Positions 51,749 through 61,513 of a DNA stretch of 64,000 bases are shown piece by piece. The number at the start of each line of letters is the position of its first letter. Positions within the stretch are counted from its first letter, which is position 1. The translations under genes and the position numbers were made by a program. The notes beneath the pieces were generated by a model. It was not told where the DNA came from. It worked only from the letters and a program-made list of their open reading frames with translations, and ran no database searches. This DNA is from Flagellimonas pelagia (lineage in GTDB: Bacteria > Bacteroidota > Bacteroidia > Flavobacteriales > Flavobacteriaceae): positions 62,001-126,000 of the forward strand of contig NZ_QXFI01000013.1 in NCBI RefSeq assembly GCF_003584135.1, written 5' to 3'.

Positions 51749-54232
51749 ATGCACAGGATTATCGTCCCGTTGCTGCTACTGACCTTATCCACAATCAAAG
51801 GACAAGTAAGGCAAAATCAGCAAAACATAACCATATCCGGTAAAGTTATAGATGCCGAATCAGGTCAACCTCTGGAGTATGCGACTTTTGTCCTTCAGGA
51901 TGCCGACAATCCTGATAAAGTCACTGGAGGAATCACTGATACATCCGGTGAATTTTCCATAGAGACCGTTCCGGGCAAATATAATATTAGGGTAGAGTTT
52001 CTTTCATTCAAGACCTATTCCTTAAATGGACAAACCTATACCTCTTCTACAAATCTGGGCTCTATTCGTCTTGAGGCAGACGTAGCACAATTGGAAGCCG
52101 TAGAGGTCGTGGGGGAACGGACCACTGTGGAAGTCCGACTCGATAAAAAAATCTACAATATTGGTAAAGATATTACCACCAGTGGAGGGAATGTAAGTGA
52201 TGCTTTGAACAATATCCCTTCTGTTTCCGTGGATGTGGAAGGTGCCATCAGTCTTCGTGGAAATGACAATGTTAGGATCTTGATCAATGGAAAACCATCC
52301 GCTTTGGCTGGTTTTGGTTCTACTGATATTTTGCAACAATTGCCCGCGGATGCCATTGAAAAAGTGGAAGTGATCACCAGTCCATCGGCCCGGTATGATG
52401 CCGAAGGAACTGCAGGCATCCTGAATATCGTGCTCAAAAAAGAAAAAACGTTGGGCATCAACGGGTCCGTGAACACTACGGTAGGAGTGCCCTTCAACGC
52501 CAGGGTGACCACCAATTTCAATATCAGGACCGAAAAGTTCAATATTTTCAACACCCTGGGCTATTTTCACAGGGAATCTCCTGGAAGTGGTTTGAACGAC
52601 AACCGATATTTTTCCGATGCCAGTGATTTTGACAGAATCATTGAGGATAGGGACATTACCCGAAACGATGACGGATTCAATATCAATATCGGGATGGAGT
52701 ATTTCCTGACTGATAAGTCTTCCGTCACCGGTAGCTTTTTCTACAGGTGGTCTGATGAGAACGATGTGACCGAAAACGACAATCAAAGGTTTGCAGATGG
52801 CGATTTAAACAGTAGAACTTTAAGGACCGAAGATCAAGCACAAAAAGAGAATAGTAGACAGTTTTCCTTGAACTACACGAACAACATCAATGATGAAGGC
52901 CACAAATTGACCGCCGACCTTCAGTATTCATATGACAATGAAGATGGATTGACGGGAATACAGGAAAACAACACCATTCCCAACAACGATCTTTTGGCCT
53001 TGGAAAACATCTACGATAATCAGAAACAGGACGACTTTTTAGCACAGATAGACTATGTGCTGCCTATGGGTGATGCGCAGTTTGAAGCGGGTTACCGAGG
53101 GAATTTTGAAAAAGAGGTGAACGATTATCAATTGGATACCCTAAACCAGAATACCGGACAGTTTGAGACCAATTACGATCTTACCAATGTATTTACCTAT
53201 CGTGAAAACGTGAATGCCCTGTATACCCAATACGGCAACAAATACGGTAAGTTCTCGGTGTTGTTGGGTCTTCGTTTGGAAAATACCCAAATGAAAGGAA
53301 ATGTGGACGCCAACATCGATAGCGAAGCCTTACAGGAAATCATAGGACAGGATGTGGATCTTAATTTTGATAAGAATTATTTGGGACTTTTCCCTACCGT
53401 CAACCTTATCTTTGAACTCTCCAAGACGCAGAACATTTCCGTTGGGTACAACCGAAGGATCAATAGGCCACGCGGCTGGTTTATCAATCCTTTTCCTTCC
53501 AGATCTAGTAGAACGAATGTTTTTCAGGGGAATCCCGATTTAGATCCGGCCTATGCCAATGCCTATGATATTGGGTATATGAAAAGATGGAAAAAATTGA
53601 CGCTTACCTCTTCCATCTATTATCAAAAAGAAACAAGGTCTTTTGAATTCATTAGGGAAGAAACGGGACAAGTAACTTCAGATGGGATTCAGATCATACG
53701 GTCATTACCCATCAACCTATCTACCAACGAACGTATTGGAGCGGAAGCAGGTGTTATATACAGCCCTGCCAAATGGTGGCGATTGAACAGCAGTTTCAAC
53801 TTCTTTACCTTCACTTCCGATGGTGAGTTCAATGGGGTTGAGTATGGAACCACCAATTCAAGCTGGTTCGCTAGGTTGAGTTCCAAGTTTACCCTCCCAG
53901 CCAAAATTGAACTCCAGGCCAACTCGTTTTACATGGGTCCACGACAAACGGCACAAAGTGATACCAAAGGTATGTTCTCCATGAACTTGGCCATGAGCAA
54001 GGATGTGTTTAAGGATAAGGCCACGGTTTCCTTGAATGTGAGCGATGTGTTCAATTCGAGAAAAAGAAGGTCCTTTACCGAAACACCGACCTTTACCTCT
54101 GATAGTGAATTTCAATGGAGAAAAAGACAAATAAACCTTTCTTTTATCTATCGTTTCAATCAACCTAAGGAGAAAAACAACCGAAGGGGACCACAAGAGG
54201 ACGGCGAGGAAGAAAGACAGTTTGAAGGATAA
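51749..54232 (+). CDS. Outer-membrane beta-barrel receptor with carboxypeptidase-regulatory domain
   Basis: An 827-aa TonB-dependent-receptor-like protein. Signal peptide IIVPLLLLTLSTIKGQ; residues 25-105 are a CarboxypepD_reg-like Ig domain (TISGKVIDAESGQPLEYATF); a plug-like domain follows (VSDALNNIPSVSVDVEGAISLRGN, VRILINGKPSAL, IEKVEVITSPSARYDAEGT), then a barrel of about 600 residues with strands such as VNLIFELSKTQNISVGYNRR. The end ERQFEG is hydrophilic and has no clear aromatic-terminal strand. These receptors import or bind unknown nutrients. No SusD partner follows. Confidence 0.9.
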   Translation: MHRIIVPLLLLTLSTIKGQVRQNQQNITISGKVIDAESGQPLEYATFVLQDADNPDKVTGGITDTSGEFSIETVPGKYNIRVEFLSFKTYSLNGQTYTSSTNLGSIRLEADVAQLEAVEVVGERTTVEVRLDKKIYNIGKDITTSGGNVSDALNNIPSVSVDVEGAISLRGNDNVRILINGKPSALAGFGSTDILQQLPADAIEKVEVITSPSARYDAEGTAGILNIVLKKEKTLGINGSVNTTVGVPFNARVTTNFNIRTEKFNIFNTLGYFHRESPGSGLNDNRYFSDASDFDRIIEDRDITRNDDGFNINIGMEYFLTDKSSVTGSFFYRWSDENDVTENDNQRFADGDLNSRTLRTEDQAQKENSRQFSLNYTNNINDEGHKLTADLQYSYDNEDGLTGIQENNTIPNNDLLALENIYDNQKQDDFLAQIDYVLPMGDAQFEAGYRGNFEKEVNDYQLDTLNQNTGQFETNYDLTNVFTYRENVNALYTQYGNKYGKFSVLLGLRLENTQMKGNVDANIDSEALQEIIGQDVDLNFDKNYLGLFPTVNLIFELSKTQNISVGYNRRINRPRGWFINPFPSRSSRTNVFQGNPDLDPAYANAYDIGYMKRWKKLTLTSSIYYQKETRSFEFIREETGQVTSDGIQIIRSLPINLSTNERIGAEAGVIYSPAKWWRLNSSFNFFTFTSDGEFNGVEYGTTNSSWFARLSSKFTLPAKIELQANSFYMGPRQTAQSDTKGMFSMNLAMSKDVFKDKATVSLNVSDVFNSRKRRSFTETPTFTSDSEFQWRKRQINLSFIYRFNQPKEKNNRRGPQEDGEEERQFEG

Positions 54233-54257
54233 ACCAACTGACCAACCTAAACCAAAG

Positions 54258-54288
54258 AAAAAAAGAAGCCGAAATGGCTTCTTTTTTT
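54258..54288 (+). terminator. Rho-independent terminator after the outer-membrane receptor gene
   Basis: A-rich arm ending GAAGCC (54258-54270), GAAAT, GGCTTC and seven T (54276-54288). Confidence 0.88.
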
Positions 54289-54380
54289 ATGCTATAGTTT
54301 TACGTAAACTGGTTTATCATCAAATACTTTTATGGTAGGTATAAGAGCTGTCACCATAAAAACATGGTATCTTTCAAAAC

Positions 54381-54407
54381 AAAAAAGAAGCCAAATTGGC
54401 TTCTTTT
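54381..54407 (-). terminator. Terminator of the 58-aa membrane protein gene
   Basis: AAAAAAGAAGCC (54381-54392), AAATT, GGCTTCTTTT (54398-54407). Read on the minus strand it ends in T6. Stem nearly identical to the one at 54258-54288; the 92 bases between the two terminators show no gene. Confidence 0.8.
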
Positions 54408-54408
54408 A

Positions 54409-54585
54409 TTATTCTTCTAGTCTGGCCGCTTGCCTGGCCTCCTTTTTTTCTTTGTACAATTCCCTAAGGTTACCGATCAACCAATAAGGTACTACGAAGG
54501 TCAACAAGAAAATCATCAACCAAAAACCTATGGTCAAAATCGTTAAAAAAGCTAGAAAACCTAAATATTGGTCAAATTCGAACAT
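54409..54585 (-). CDS. 58-aa single-pass membrane protein, unknown
   Basis: A complete small frame starting MFEFDQYLGFLAFLTILTIG. A long hydrophobic stretch covers residues 8-37 (LGFLAFLTILTIGFWLMIFL to VVPYWLIG), followed by an amphipathic basic/acidic helix (NLRELYKEKKEARQAARLEE). A dedicated terminator directly behind its stop and neighbour-like codon use support it being real. I do not know a function. It is downstream of the DUF2167 gene in the same direction, 68 bases away. Confidence 0.72.
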   Translation of the reverse strand: MFEFDQYLGFLAFLTILTIGFWLMIFLLTFVVPYWLIGNLRELYKEKKEARQAARLEE

Positions 54586-54652
54586 TTTTTTTCCTTTAGA
54601 TGCAACAAAGATACAATGAAAAAATAGTTTTAAACAAGGCCTCTTTTAAATT

Positions 54653-55546
54653 TTATGCGTTTTTCGAACCAAAAAGTCTTTTTCTCAAAGTACCAAAAGC
54701 GGCTACGACACCTACGGCAATAATCTTCCAAAATTTGAGCAATGCAGCAAAGAACCCTACTTTGGCCAATACTTTGCCTGCAATCAATCCACCTATACCG
54801 TAAGCCGCCACTTCGTCAAAATCTGGATCAAAATCCGAATAACGTTTACCCGGATTGAATTCGGCACTGGATATGACCCTGTCTATGTTGTTCTGTACCA
54901 GATGTAATTTATCCATATCACTTATGGCATTCAGGTTCAAATATCCTTTTCTGCCCAGTACCCTGATGTTGTAGTTAAGGGTGTTCATATCCATCCCCTC
55001 AAATTTTATCTCCTTGGCCCAATGCAATTTTTTGGCGTTATGGTCGTAAAAGGGCTCAGCGGCCCATCCTACAATCTCCGCGGTCGGGTACCCCTGTTTT
55101 TTGCGTTCCTCGTTTTCTTCGATGGCACTCTCTTGCATATCCTCCAAAAGGTCATCATAATCGATATCGTCCGCATCGTCGTCGTCGATATAACCTTCTT
55201 CCGAGTAGGTAATTTCAATGGCATAGGTAAAATCGTCACCCAGAACGGAAATCTCCTCGGGAAACAACATGCCCAAGGTTTCAGACGGTGGATTGCCCCA
55301 AAGTTCGGTAAGCACGCGTTGGCTCTGTTGACCATCCAAATATTTAAAACCTTCGGGCACATGTAGTGTGGCAAGATCATTCCCAAGTTGTATGGTACCT
55401 TTCTGGAAAGTATAGGAATTATTGATGCTGTCCAGAATTTTTAAATAGATTTCTTCGTCCAATTCAAAACCTGTATCGGTTGAATCTGTTTGCGAGAAGA
55501 CATGGGAAATACATAGCAAAAATGCTAAAATGGTCAGGTTTTTCAT
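54653..55546 (-). CDS. DUF2167 family membrane protein
   Basis: A 297-aa protein with signal peptide (NLTILAFLLCISHVFSQ) and one C-terminal helix (VGFFAALLKFWKIIAVGVVAAFG) ending in KRLFGSKNA. YTFQKGTIQLGNDLATLHVPEGFKYLDGQQS and LWGNPPSETLGMLFPE are conserved marks of DUF2167, proteins of unknown role found in proteobacteria and Bacteroidetes. An acidic run (YIDDDDADDIDYDD) lies near 130-143. ATG 55546 is chosen because the upstream extension has no leader properties. A small membrane protein gene follows 68 bases behind. Confidence 0.88.
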   Translation of the reverse strand: MKNLTILAFLLCISHVFSQTDSTDTGFELDEEIYLKILDSINNSYTFQKGTIQLGNDLATLHVPEGFKYLDGQQSQRVLTELWGNPPSETLGMLFPEEISVLGDDFTYAIEITYSEEGYIDDDDADDIDYDDLLEDMQESAIEENEERKKQGYPTAEIVGWAAEPFYDHNAKKLHWAKEIKFEGMDMNTLNYNIRVLGRKGYLNLNAISDMDKLHLVQNNIDRVISSAEFNPGKRYSDFDPDFDEVAAYGIGGLIAGKVLAKVGFFAALLKFWKIIAVGVVAAFGTLRKRLFGSKNA

Positions 55547-55668
55547 GGTTGGTGTTTTATATGAGGTCCAATTAAAACATAAATAATGAAAGAAAAAAGC
55601 CACATGGCCCATTTTAGTTGAAAAACAATATTATTCGGTTGACTTTTACATATGATACTGTGATGGTT

Positions 55669-55676
55669 TATCTTTG
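55669..55676 (+). promoter_or_regulatory. -7 element of fumC
   Basis: TATCTTTG, exact TAnnTTTG match, 26 bases before the fumC ATG. Confidence 0.55.
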
Positions 55677-55702
55677 TAGAACAACAAAATCATCATATTC
55701 CA

Positions 55703-57100
55703 ATGAGTTTCAGAATAGAAAAAGATACCATGGGCGAGGTGAAAGTGCCCGCGGACAAATATTGGGGTGCACAGACAGAACGCTCCAGAAACAATTTTAA
55801 AATCGGCACCCCTGCCTCCATGCCGATGGACATCATTTACGGATTTGCCTATCTAAAAAAGGCCGCCGCTTATGCAAACCATGAGCTTGGTGTACTCAGT
55901 GTAGAAAAAAGAGACCTGATCGCACAGGTCTGTGACGAAATCCTGGAAGGGAAACTCGACGACCAATTTCCATTGGTTATCTGGCAAACAGGCTCCGGCA
56001 CGCAAAGCAATATGAACGTGAACGAAGTAATTGCCAACAGGGCGCATGAAATTGCTGGAAAAAAAATTGGGGAAGGTGAAAAAACCATCCAACCCAATGA
56101 TGATGTGAACAAGAGCCAATCTTCCAATGATACCTTCCCGACGGGAATGCACATTGCCGCCTACAAAAAAATTGTTGAGGTCACCATCCCCGGTGTGGAG
56201 CAGCTCAAAAATACGTTGGACAAAAAATCCAAAGAATTCAAAAATGTTGTAAAAATCGGTAGGACCCACTTAATGGATGCCACTCCCCTAACCTTGGGGC
56301 AGGAATTCTCCGGATATGTTTCGCAATTGGAACACGGCATCAAAGCACTCAAAAACACCTTGGCCCACCTTGGAGAACTGGCTTTAGGTGGAACCGCTGT
56401 GGGTACTGGATTGAACACCCCAAAAGGGTATGATGTGCTTGTGGCCAAATACATTGCCAAGTTTACAGGCCAGCCTTTTGTCACGGCTGAAAATAAGTTC
56501 GAAGCTTTGGCCGCACATGACGCCATTGTGGAGAGTCACGGGGCATTGAAACAATTGGCTGTTTCTTTGAACAAGATTGCGAACGATATTAGAATGATGG
56601 CCTCAGGCCCACGTTCCGGTATCGGGGAGATCATTATTCCGGCCAACGAGCCAGGAAGTTCCATTATGCCCGGTAAGGTGAACCCAACTCAGTGTGAAGC
56701 CATGACCATGGTCTGTGCCCAAGTAATGGGCAACGATGTTGCTATTAGTGTTGGTGGAACCCAAGGACATTATGAGCTTAACGTGTTCAAGCCTGTAATG
56801 GCAGCCAATATTCTACAGTCGGCCCAATTGTTGGGCGATGCCTGCGTAAGTTTTGATGAACATTGTGCCATAGGAATTGAACCCAACCACGAAGTGATCA
56901 AGACGCTTTTGAACAACTCTTTGATGCTTGTCACCGCCTTGAATACTAAAATAGGATACTATAAGGCAGCAGAAATTGCGAATACGGCCCATAAAAATGG
57001 TACTACGTTGCGGGAAGAAGCTGTTAACCTTGGTTATGTTACCCCAGAAGAATACGATGCGTGGGTGCGTCCAGAGGATATGGTGGGCAGTTTGAAATAG
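55703..57100 (+). CDS. fumC: Class II fumarate hydratase
   Basis: Iron-independent fumarase of 465 aa that interconverts fumarate and malate in the TCA cycle, a cytoplasmic homotetramer. The signature [17 protein letters not shown] (GSxxMPxKxN) is at about residue 316, and [39 protein letters not shown] holds the active-site region. [19 protein letters not shown] is canonical. It is monocistronic with a strong bidirectional terminator behind it. Confidence 0.97.
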   Translation: MSFRIEKDTMGEVKVPADKYWGAQTERSRNNFKIGTPASMPMDIIYGFAYLKKAAAYANHELGVLSVEKRDLIAQVCDEILEGKLDDQFPLVIWQTGSGTQSNMNVNEVIANRAHEIAGKKIGEGEKTIQPNDDVNKSQSSNDTFPTGMHIAAYKKIVEVTIPGVEQLKNTLDKKSKEFKNVVKIGRTHLMDATPLTLGQEFSGYVSQLEHGIKALKNTLAHLGELALGGTAVGTGLNTPKGYDVLVAKYIAKFTGQPFVTAENKFEALAAHDAIVESHGALKQLAVSLNKIANDIRMMASGPRSGIGEIIIPANEPGSSIMPGKVNPTQCEAMTMVCAQVMGNDVAISVGGTQGHYELNVFKPVMAANILQSAQLLGDACVSFDEHCAIGIEPNHEVIKTLLNNSLMLVTALNTKIGYYKAAEIANTAHKNGTTLREEAVNLGYVTPEEYDAWVRPEDMVGSLK

Positions 57101-57123
57101 CTTTTCAAAAAATATTGAAGCAT

Positions 57124-57158
57124 AAAAAAAGCCCGTCCAAATTTGGACGGGCCTTTTA
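57124..57158. terminator. Bidirectional terminator after fumC
   Basis: Perfect 22-base palindrome from GCCCGTCC (57131) to GGACGGGC (57152), with an A-run before and a T-run after; serves fumC and the convergent coiled-coil gene. Confidence 0.9.
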
Positions 57159-57178
57159 TTTATGATGGATAGTGTGTA

Positions 57179-58069
57179 TTATTTCAACTCGAACTTGGAA
57201 GTACCCAACAATTTCAATTTGCTGTCATAAACATTTACCATGTAGTTACCTTTTTGGTAATCATCTGCTGGTTTGTTCACATAGTCACATACATCCAAGG
57301 CATCATTTTCGTAGTAGAAATTGGTTCCTTTGCTGTAAGTGATGGAAGCACCTTCTTCGGTTGACTTGCTGAAGCCATCACCAAGAACGTTTCCTTGTGG
57401 TCCCAAAACTTCAATGTAGAATTCCCTGTCACCAGCTTCGGCAATGGTGTTGCTAGCCACGGTGAAACAAACTTTAAGTTTATCGGTAGCTTTAGCTCTT
57501 GAAGTGGACACCAATTTACCGCTGCTTCTTTCTTTAACAGCATCTACACTGATAGTGGAAAGATTAAGGGCAGAACCTCTTTCAACAGCATCGGCCAATT
57601 GAGTGTTCTGAACGATCAAAGAATCGTTGAAGACGGTTTGTTTTTCCAATTCAACAAACGTGCTGTCCCTTTGCATGGCCAACAAGCTGTTAGATTGTGT
57701 CAAGGAATCTACTTGCTTCAATAATTTCTCCCTTTCAGCTTTAAGAACGCTTACTTGTCTTCTGTATCGGGAAAGAGAAGCGATATCAGCTTTCATACCT
57801 TGTACAGAATCGATGTACTTTGCAATATTGTCCCTAGCGGCAACCAATTCTTCATTGGTAGCGTTGCTTTCCAAAATGGCCTTGTCATACTCGGATTTCA
57901 AGTTGTTCAAGTCCTCAACAACCAATTCCTTTTCTTGGGTAAGCGCTTCGGTTGTCTTCTTTTTGTCTTGGTAAAGGCTCACGGTATAGATGATGGTTCC
58001 CAAAAGAACTACACCCAACAACCCGGCAATTACCTTCAATCCATTGTTATTGCTTTTTGTTTCAGTCAT
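57179..58069 (-). CDS. Membrane-anchored coiled-coil protein, unknown
   Basis: A 296-aa protein with one membrane helix near the N-terminus (VIAGLLGVVLLGTIIYTVSLY), a long coiled coil of roughly residues 35-165 (EALTQEKELVVEDLNNLKSEYD, QVSVLKAEREKLLKQVDSLTQSN) and a beta-rich C-terminal domain (LKVCFTVASNTIAEAGDREFYIEVLGPQGNVL). Similar proteins are common in Flavobacteriia and unnamed. It resembles the general form of envelope-spanning or periplasmic scaffolds. ATG 58069 gives a clean cytoplasmic N-terminus. It is divergent from an MBL-like lipoprotein gene. Confidence 0.8.
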   Translation of the reverse strand: MTETKSNNNGLKVIAGLLGVVLLGTIIYTVSLYQDKKKTTEALTQEKELVVEDLNNLKSEYDKAILESNATNEELVAARDNIAKYIDSVQGMKADIASLSRYRRQVSVLKAEREKLLKQVDSLTQSNSLLAMQRDSTFVELEKQTVFNDSLIVQNTQLADAVERGSALNLSTISVDAVKERSSGKLVSTSRAKATDKLKVCFTVASNTIAEAGDREFYIEVLGPQGNVLGDGFSKSTEEGASITYSKGTNFYYENDALDVCDYVNKPADDYQKGNYMVNVYDSKLKLLGTSKFELK

Positions 58070-58229
58070 AACTTTTTGATTTAATTGATTCTCGTTAAAT
58101 GTTTTGATCAATTGTGTTTGGTTTATATACGCTTCAGATTCTGGTTTGGATTATTTAACCAAAATTTTTTGTGAAAAAAATCATCATAGTGTCGGAGAAA
58201 CCTTATTTTTAAAGGAACTCAAAAATTCC

Positions 58230-59018
58230 ATGATGAAAAGAATTATGCCCATTATAGCATTGATGCTCTTCTTTGCCTGTAAGCAGAACAAGCCTCAGGA
58301 TGAAGAATCTACAGAAGTTGCCACCGAAATGGAGACGGAGGTTCCTGAGAAAGCTACCATCATTCCTATTGAACATGCCACCGCTGTTTTAGAATGGGAT
58401 GGAAATACCGTTTACATAGATCCCGTAGGTGGCAAAGAAGCCTTTGTGGGTCAAAAATCACCCACTTTAATTTTAATCACCGATATCCATGGCGACCATT
58501 TCAGTTTGGAGACCCTACAAGCGTTGGATACCGTAAAAGCAACCGTGGTGACCCCAAAAGCAGTAGCTGACCAAATCCCTGCCGATTTTGGTTCTCCTGT
58601 TGTGGTAATGAACAATGGGGACACCAAAAATTTCTCCGGAATTACCGTTGAGGCCATCCCTATGTACAATCTTCGGGAAGAAGCCCTTGATTTCCATACC
58701 AAGGGAAGGGGTAACGGATATGTGCTTACCGTTGGCCAAGAGCGTATTTATTTTTCTGGGGATACGGAAGATATTCCAGAAATGAGGGCATTGCAGAACA
58801 TTGACAAAGCCTTTATTTGCATGAACTTACCTTATACCATGACCGAGGAAAGTGCCGCCGATGCTGTGTTGGAGTTCAAGCCCAAAGAGGTATACCCTTA
58901 TCATTATAGGGGCCGTCCCGACGTTAGTGATGTGGCGAAGTTCAAAACTTTGGTGAACGAAGGAGACCCTAATATTAAGGTGGTACAACTAGATTGGTAT
59001 CCCAAAGATGATTTTTAA
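58230..59018 (+). CDS. UlaG-like MBL-fold hydrolase, lipoprotein
   Basis: A 262-aa protein of the metal-dependent hydrolase branch of the metallo-beta-lactamase fold. The N-terminus MMKRIMPIIALMLFFACKQ is a lipoprotein signal (LFFAC). The metal loop is LITDIHGDHFSLETL, with Asp where HxHxDH normally has the first His; VYPYHYRG near the end is the typical C-terminal His. GNTVYIDPVGG and RIYFSGDTEDIPEM match UlaG-like families. It would act in the periplasm on an unknown ester or lactone. ATG 58233 is an alternative start. Confidence 0.85.
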   Translation: MMKRIMPIIALMLFFACKQNKPQDEESTEVATEMETEVPEKATIIPIEHATAVLEWDGNTVYIDPVGGKEAFVGQKSPTLILITDIHGDHFSLETLQALDTVKATVVTPKAVADQIPADFGSPVVVMNNGDTKNFSGITVEAIPMYNLREEALDFHTKGRGNGYVLTVGQERIYFSGDTEDIPEMRALQNIDKAFICMNLPYTMTEESAADAVLEFKPKEVYPYHYRGRPDVSDVAKFKTLVNEGDPNIKVVQLDWYPKDDF

Positions 59019-59086
59019 TCCATTATAATAATACCGCCTTTTTGGCGTTAGCATAACAAACTATTAACCAAATCAAATACTTGACC

Positions 59087-59779
59087 ATGGCCCCCAAATC
59101 CCATGTTTTAGTAGTTGCGGTACTATTTTTTGCCGTTCAAACTACCTTCGCAAACCAGTGTGATGCCTTTTATTCCAAAGTGACCTACGCGCTCAACCAT
59201 TGTAAGAAGGCGATGTCCGCCACCAATTTTGAACACCAGATGTACTATGCCGAAAGGGCATGGGAAGCCCTGGAAAAGGCAAAAGCTTCCAAGGGTGAAT
59301 GTGTATGTGCCAAAGCAGACGAGAAGACCATAGATGCTATGGAATCCTTGGACAAGGCCATTGAACCTGCGGATTGGGAAGCAGGAAGGTTCTTTACCAA
59401 AAAAGCACTGGGACAAATCACCGAGTTGATCACGTTCCTTGATGAATGTACCATTGGCATTTCAACAACCGAAACCGTTGTGGAAGATACCGATACGGCC
59501 ATTTTTGAAAACGAGGCACATCCACAACAAGAGGACACGGAATCCGTGAACAGCATGGAATTGGAAATGATCAAAATCTTTGACAAACACGCCCAAGATA
59601 AACTGCATTCCGCAGAAAGTGCCATTTCCCAATTGGTGGAACTATCCAAGACCATTGGAGCCAATCCTGCACAAGACAATGGTGACCCCAATAATTTGGC
59701 GGCCCATCAAAAAGCCTATTTGGAAAGGGCCAAGAAAATATTGGAAGAGGGAATCAAAAATCTCGGTGGAGAAGAATAA
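59087..59779 (+). CDS. Exported helical protein, unknown function
   Basis: A 230-aa protein with a signal peptide (VLVVAVLFFAVQTTFAN) and Cys pairs early in the mature chain (QCDAFY, NHCKKAM, ECVCAK, LDECTIG), suggesting disulfides in the periplasm. The rest is helical (FDKHAQDKLHSAESAISQLVELSK; KAYLERAKKILEEGIKNL). It may be a small periplasmic binding or structural protein; no family is recognised. ATG 59087 is preferred over an upstream TTG at 59081. It is convergent with ettA. Confidence 0.72.
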   Translation: MAPKSHVLVVAVLFFAVQTTFANQCDAFYSKVTYALNHCKKAMSATNFEHQMYYAERAWEALEKAKASKGECVCAKADEKTIDAMESLDKAIEPADWEAGRFFTKKALGQITELITFLDECTIGISTTETVVEDTDTAIFENEAHPQQEDTESVNSMELEMIKIFDKHAQDKLHSAESAISQLVELSKTIGANPAQDNGDPNNLAAHQKAYLERAKKILEEGIKNLGGEE

Positions 59780-59787
59780 TCCTCTTC

Positions 59788-61479
59788 TTATCTTATCAAT
59801 TTTTTATACTTGATGCGCTTGGGCATGATATCACCGCCCAAGCGTTTCTTTTTGTTTTCCTCATAATCCGAGAAGGACCCCTCAAAGAAATAGACTTGTG
59901 AATCCCCTTCAAACGCCAAGATGTGGGTACAGATCCTATCCAAGAACCATCTGTCGTGGGAAATTATTACCGCACAGCCTGCAAAGTTTTCCAATCCTTC
60001 TTCCAAGGCACGAAGGGTGTTTACATCCAAATCGTTGGTGGGCTCATCCAAAAGTAAAACGTTGCCTTCTTCCTTTAGCGTCATTGCCAAGTGGAGGCGG
60101 TTTCGTTCACCACCCGAAAGCATGTTTACTTTCTTGTTCTGCTCACTTCCAGAGAAATTAAATCGGCTCAAATAAGCGCGAGAATTTACCTGTTTTCCAC
60201 CCATCATCACCAATTCCTGTCCATCACTGAAGTTTTCCCAAATGGTCTTTTCTGAATCGATGTTGGAATGGCTTTGGTCCACATAAGCAATCTTAGCCGT
60301 TTCTCCTACCACAAATTCACCTTTGTCGGGAGTCTCCTCCCCCATGATCATTTTAAAAATGGTAGTCTTACCTGCTCCGTTAGGTCCAATGATTCCAACG
60401 ATACCCGCCTGCGGAAGGTTAAAGTTCAACTCTTCGTACAGCAATTTGTCACCAAAAGCCTTACTGACACCTTTGGCCTCGATTACGTTGGTTCCCAAAC
60501 GAGGACCATTGGGAATATAGATCTCCAAATTTTCCTCTATCTGTTTTTGATCTTGGCTGAGAAGCTTGTCGTAATTCTTTAAACGTGCCTTTTGTTTGGC
60601 CTGACGACCTTTGGCTCCTTGTCGTACCCATTCCAACTCTCTCTCCAAAGTCTTTTGCCTTTTGGATGCCTGTTTGCTCTCTTGGGCCAATCGCTTGGCT
60701 TTTTGATCCAACCAACTGGAATAGTTCCCCTTCCATGGAATACCTTCTCCCCTGTCCAGTTCCAGGATCCAACCAGCAACATTATCCAAGAAATAACGGT
60801 CGTGGGTCACGGCAATCACCGTTCCTTTATATTGTGCCAAGTGATGTTCCAACCAATGAACCGATTCTGCATCCAAGTGGTTGGTAGGCTCGTCCAACAA
60901 AAGAACATCGGGCTCCTGCAACAACAGACGGCACAAAGCCACCCGTCTTCTTTCCCCTCCTGAAAGCACATTAATTTTTTTGTCCGATTCCGGTGTGCGC
61001 AGTGCATCCATGGCAATCTCCAACTTGGTATCGAGTTCCCAAGCATTAGCAGCATCGATTTTGTCCTGTAAAGCCGCTTGTTTGTCCATCAGCTTTTGCA
61101 TCTTATCAGAATCTTCATACACTTCGGAAAGGCCGAACATATCATTGATCTTATTGTACTCATCCAGAATGGCAACAGTTTCCGCAACCCCTTCCTTTAC
61201 AACTTCCAGTACGGTCTTGTTCTCATCGAGAAGCGGCTCCTGCTCCAAATAGCCCACTGTATATCCTGGGGAAAAAACCACATCTCCTTGATAGTTTTTA
61301 TCGACCCCCGCAATGATTTTGAGCAAAGTGGATTTACCAGAACCATTGAGACCCAAAATACCGATCTTGGCACCGTAGAAAAAACTGAGATAAATATTTT
61401 TAAGCACAGGGGTATTGGCCGTTTTATAGGTCTTGGTAACCCCGGACATTGAAAAAATGACCTTTTTATCGTCTGACAT
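59788..61479 (-). CDS. ettA: Energy-dependent translational throttle protein EttA
   Basis: An ABC-F ribosome-associated ATPase of 563 aa that senses ATP/ADP and controls the first translation steps at the ribosomal E site. Two ABC domains: Walker A GLNGSGKSTLL and GPNGAGKTTIF, signatures LSGGERRRVALCRLLL and LSGGERNRLHLAMTL, Walker B LLLDEPTNHLD and LLLDEPTNDLD. The linker WKGNYSSWLDQKAKRLAQE and RELEWVRQGAKGRQAKQKARLKNYDKLL is the P-site tRNA interaction motif region of EttA. Length equals that of E. coli EttA within a few residues. It starts at ATG 61479, and the small membrane protein gene lies just upstream. Confidence 0.96.
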   Translation of the reverse strand: MSDDKKVIFSMSGVTKTYKTANTPVLKNIYLSFFYGAKIGILGLNGSGKSTLLKIIAGVDKNYQGDVVFSPGYTVGYLEQEPLLDENKTVLEVVKEGVAETVAILDEYNKINDMFGLSEVYEDSDKMQKLMDKQAALQDKIDAANAWELDTKLEIAMDALRTPESDKKINVLSGGERRRVALCRLLLQEPDVLLLDEPTNHLDAESVHWLEHHLAQYKGTVIAVTHDRYFLDNVAGWILELDRGEGIPWKGNYSSWLDQKAKRLAQESKQASKRQKTLERELEWVRQGAKGRQAKQKARLKNYDKLLSQDQKQIEENLEIYIPNGPRLGTNVIEAKGVSKAFGDKLLYEELNFNLPQAGIVGIIGPNGAGKTTIFKMIMGEETPDKGEFVVGETAKIAYVDQSHSNIDSEKTIWENFSDGQELVMMGGKQVNSRAYLSRFNFSGSEQNKKVNMLSGGERNRLHLAMTLKEEGNVLLLDEPTNDLDVNTLRALEEGLENFAGCAVIISHDRWFLDRICTHILAFEGDSQVYFFEGSFSDYEENKKKRLGGDIMPKRIKYKKLIR

Positions 61480-61513
61480 TTGGTTGTAATTAAAATGTTA
61501 TGAAAAATTGGGC

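Noticed and set aside
59035..59047. CGCC-TTTTT-GGCG mini-hairpin after the UlaG-like gene
   Set aside because: Only four base pairs and no T-run after the stem; too weak to call a terminator.
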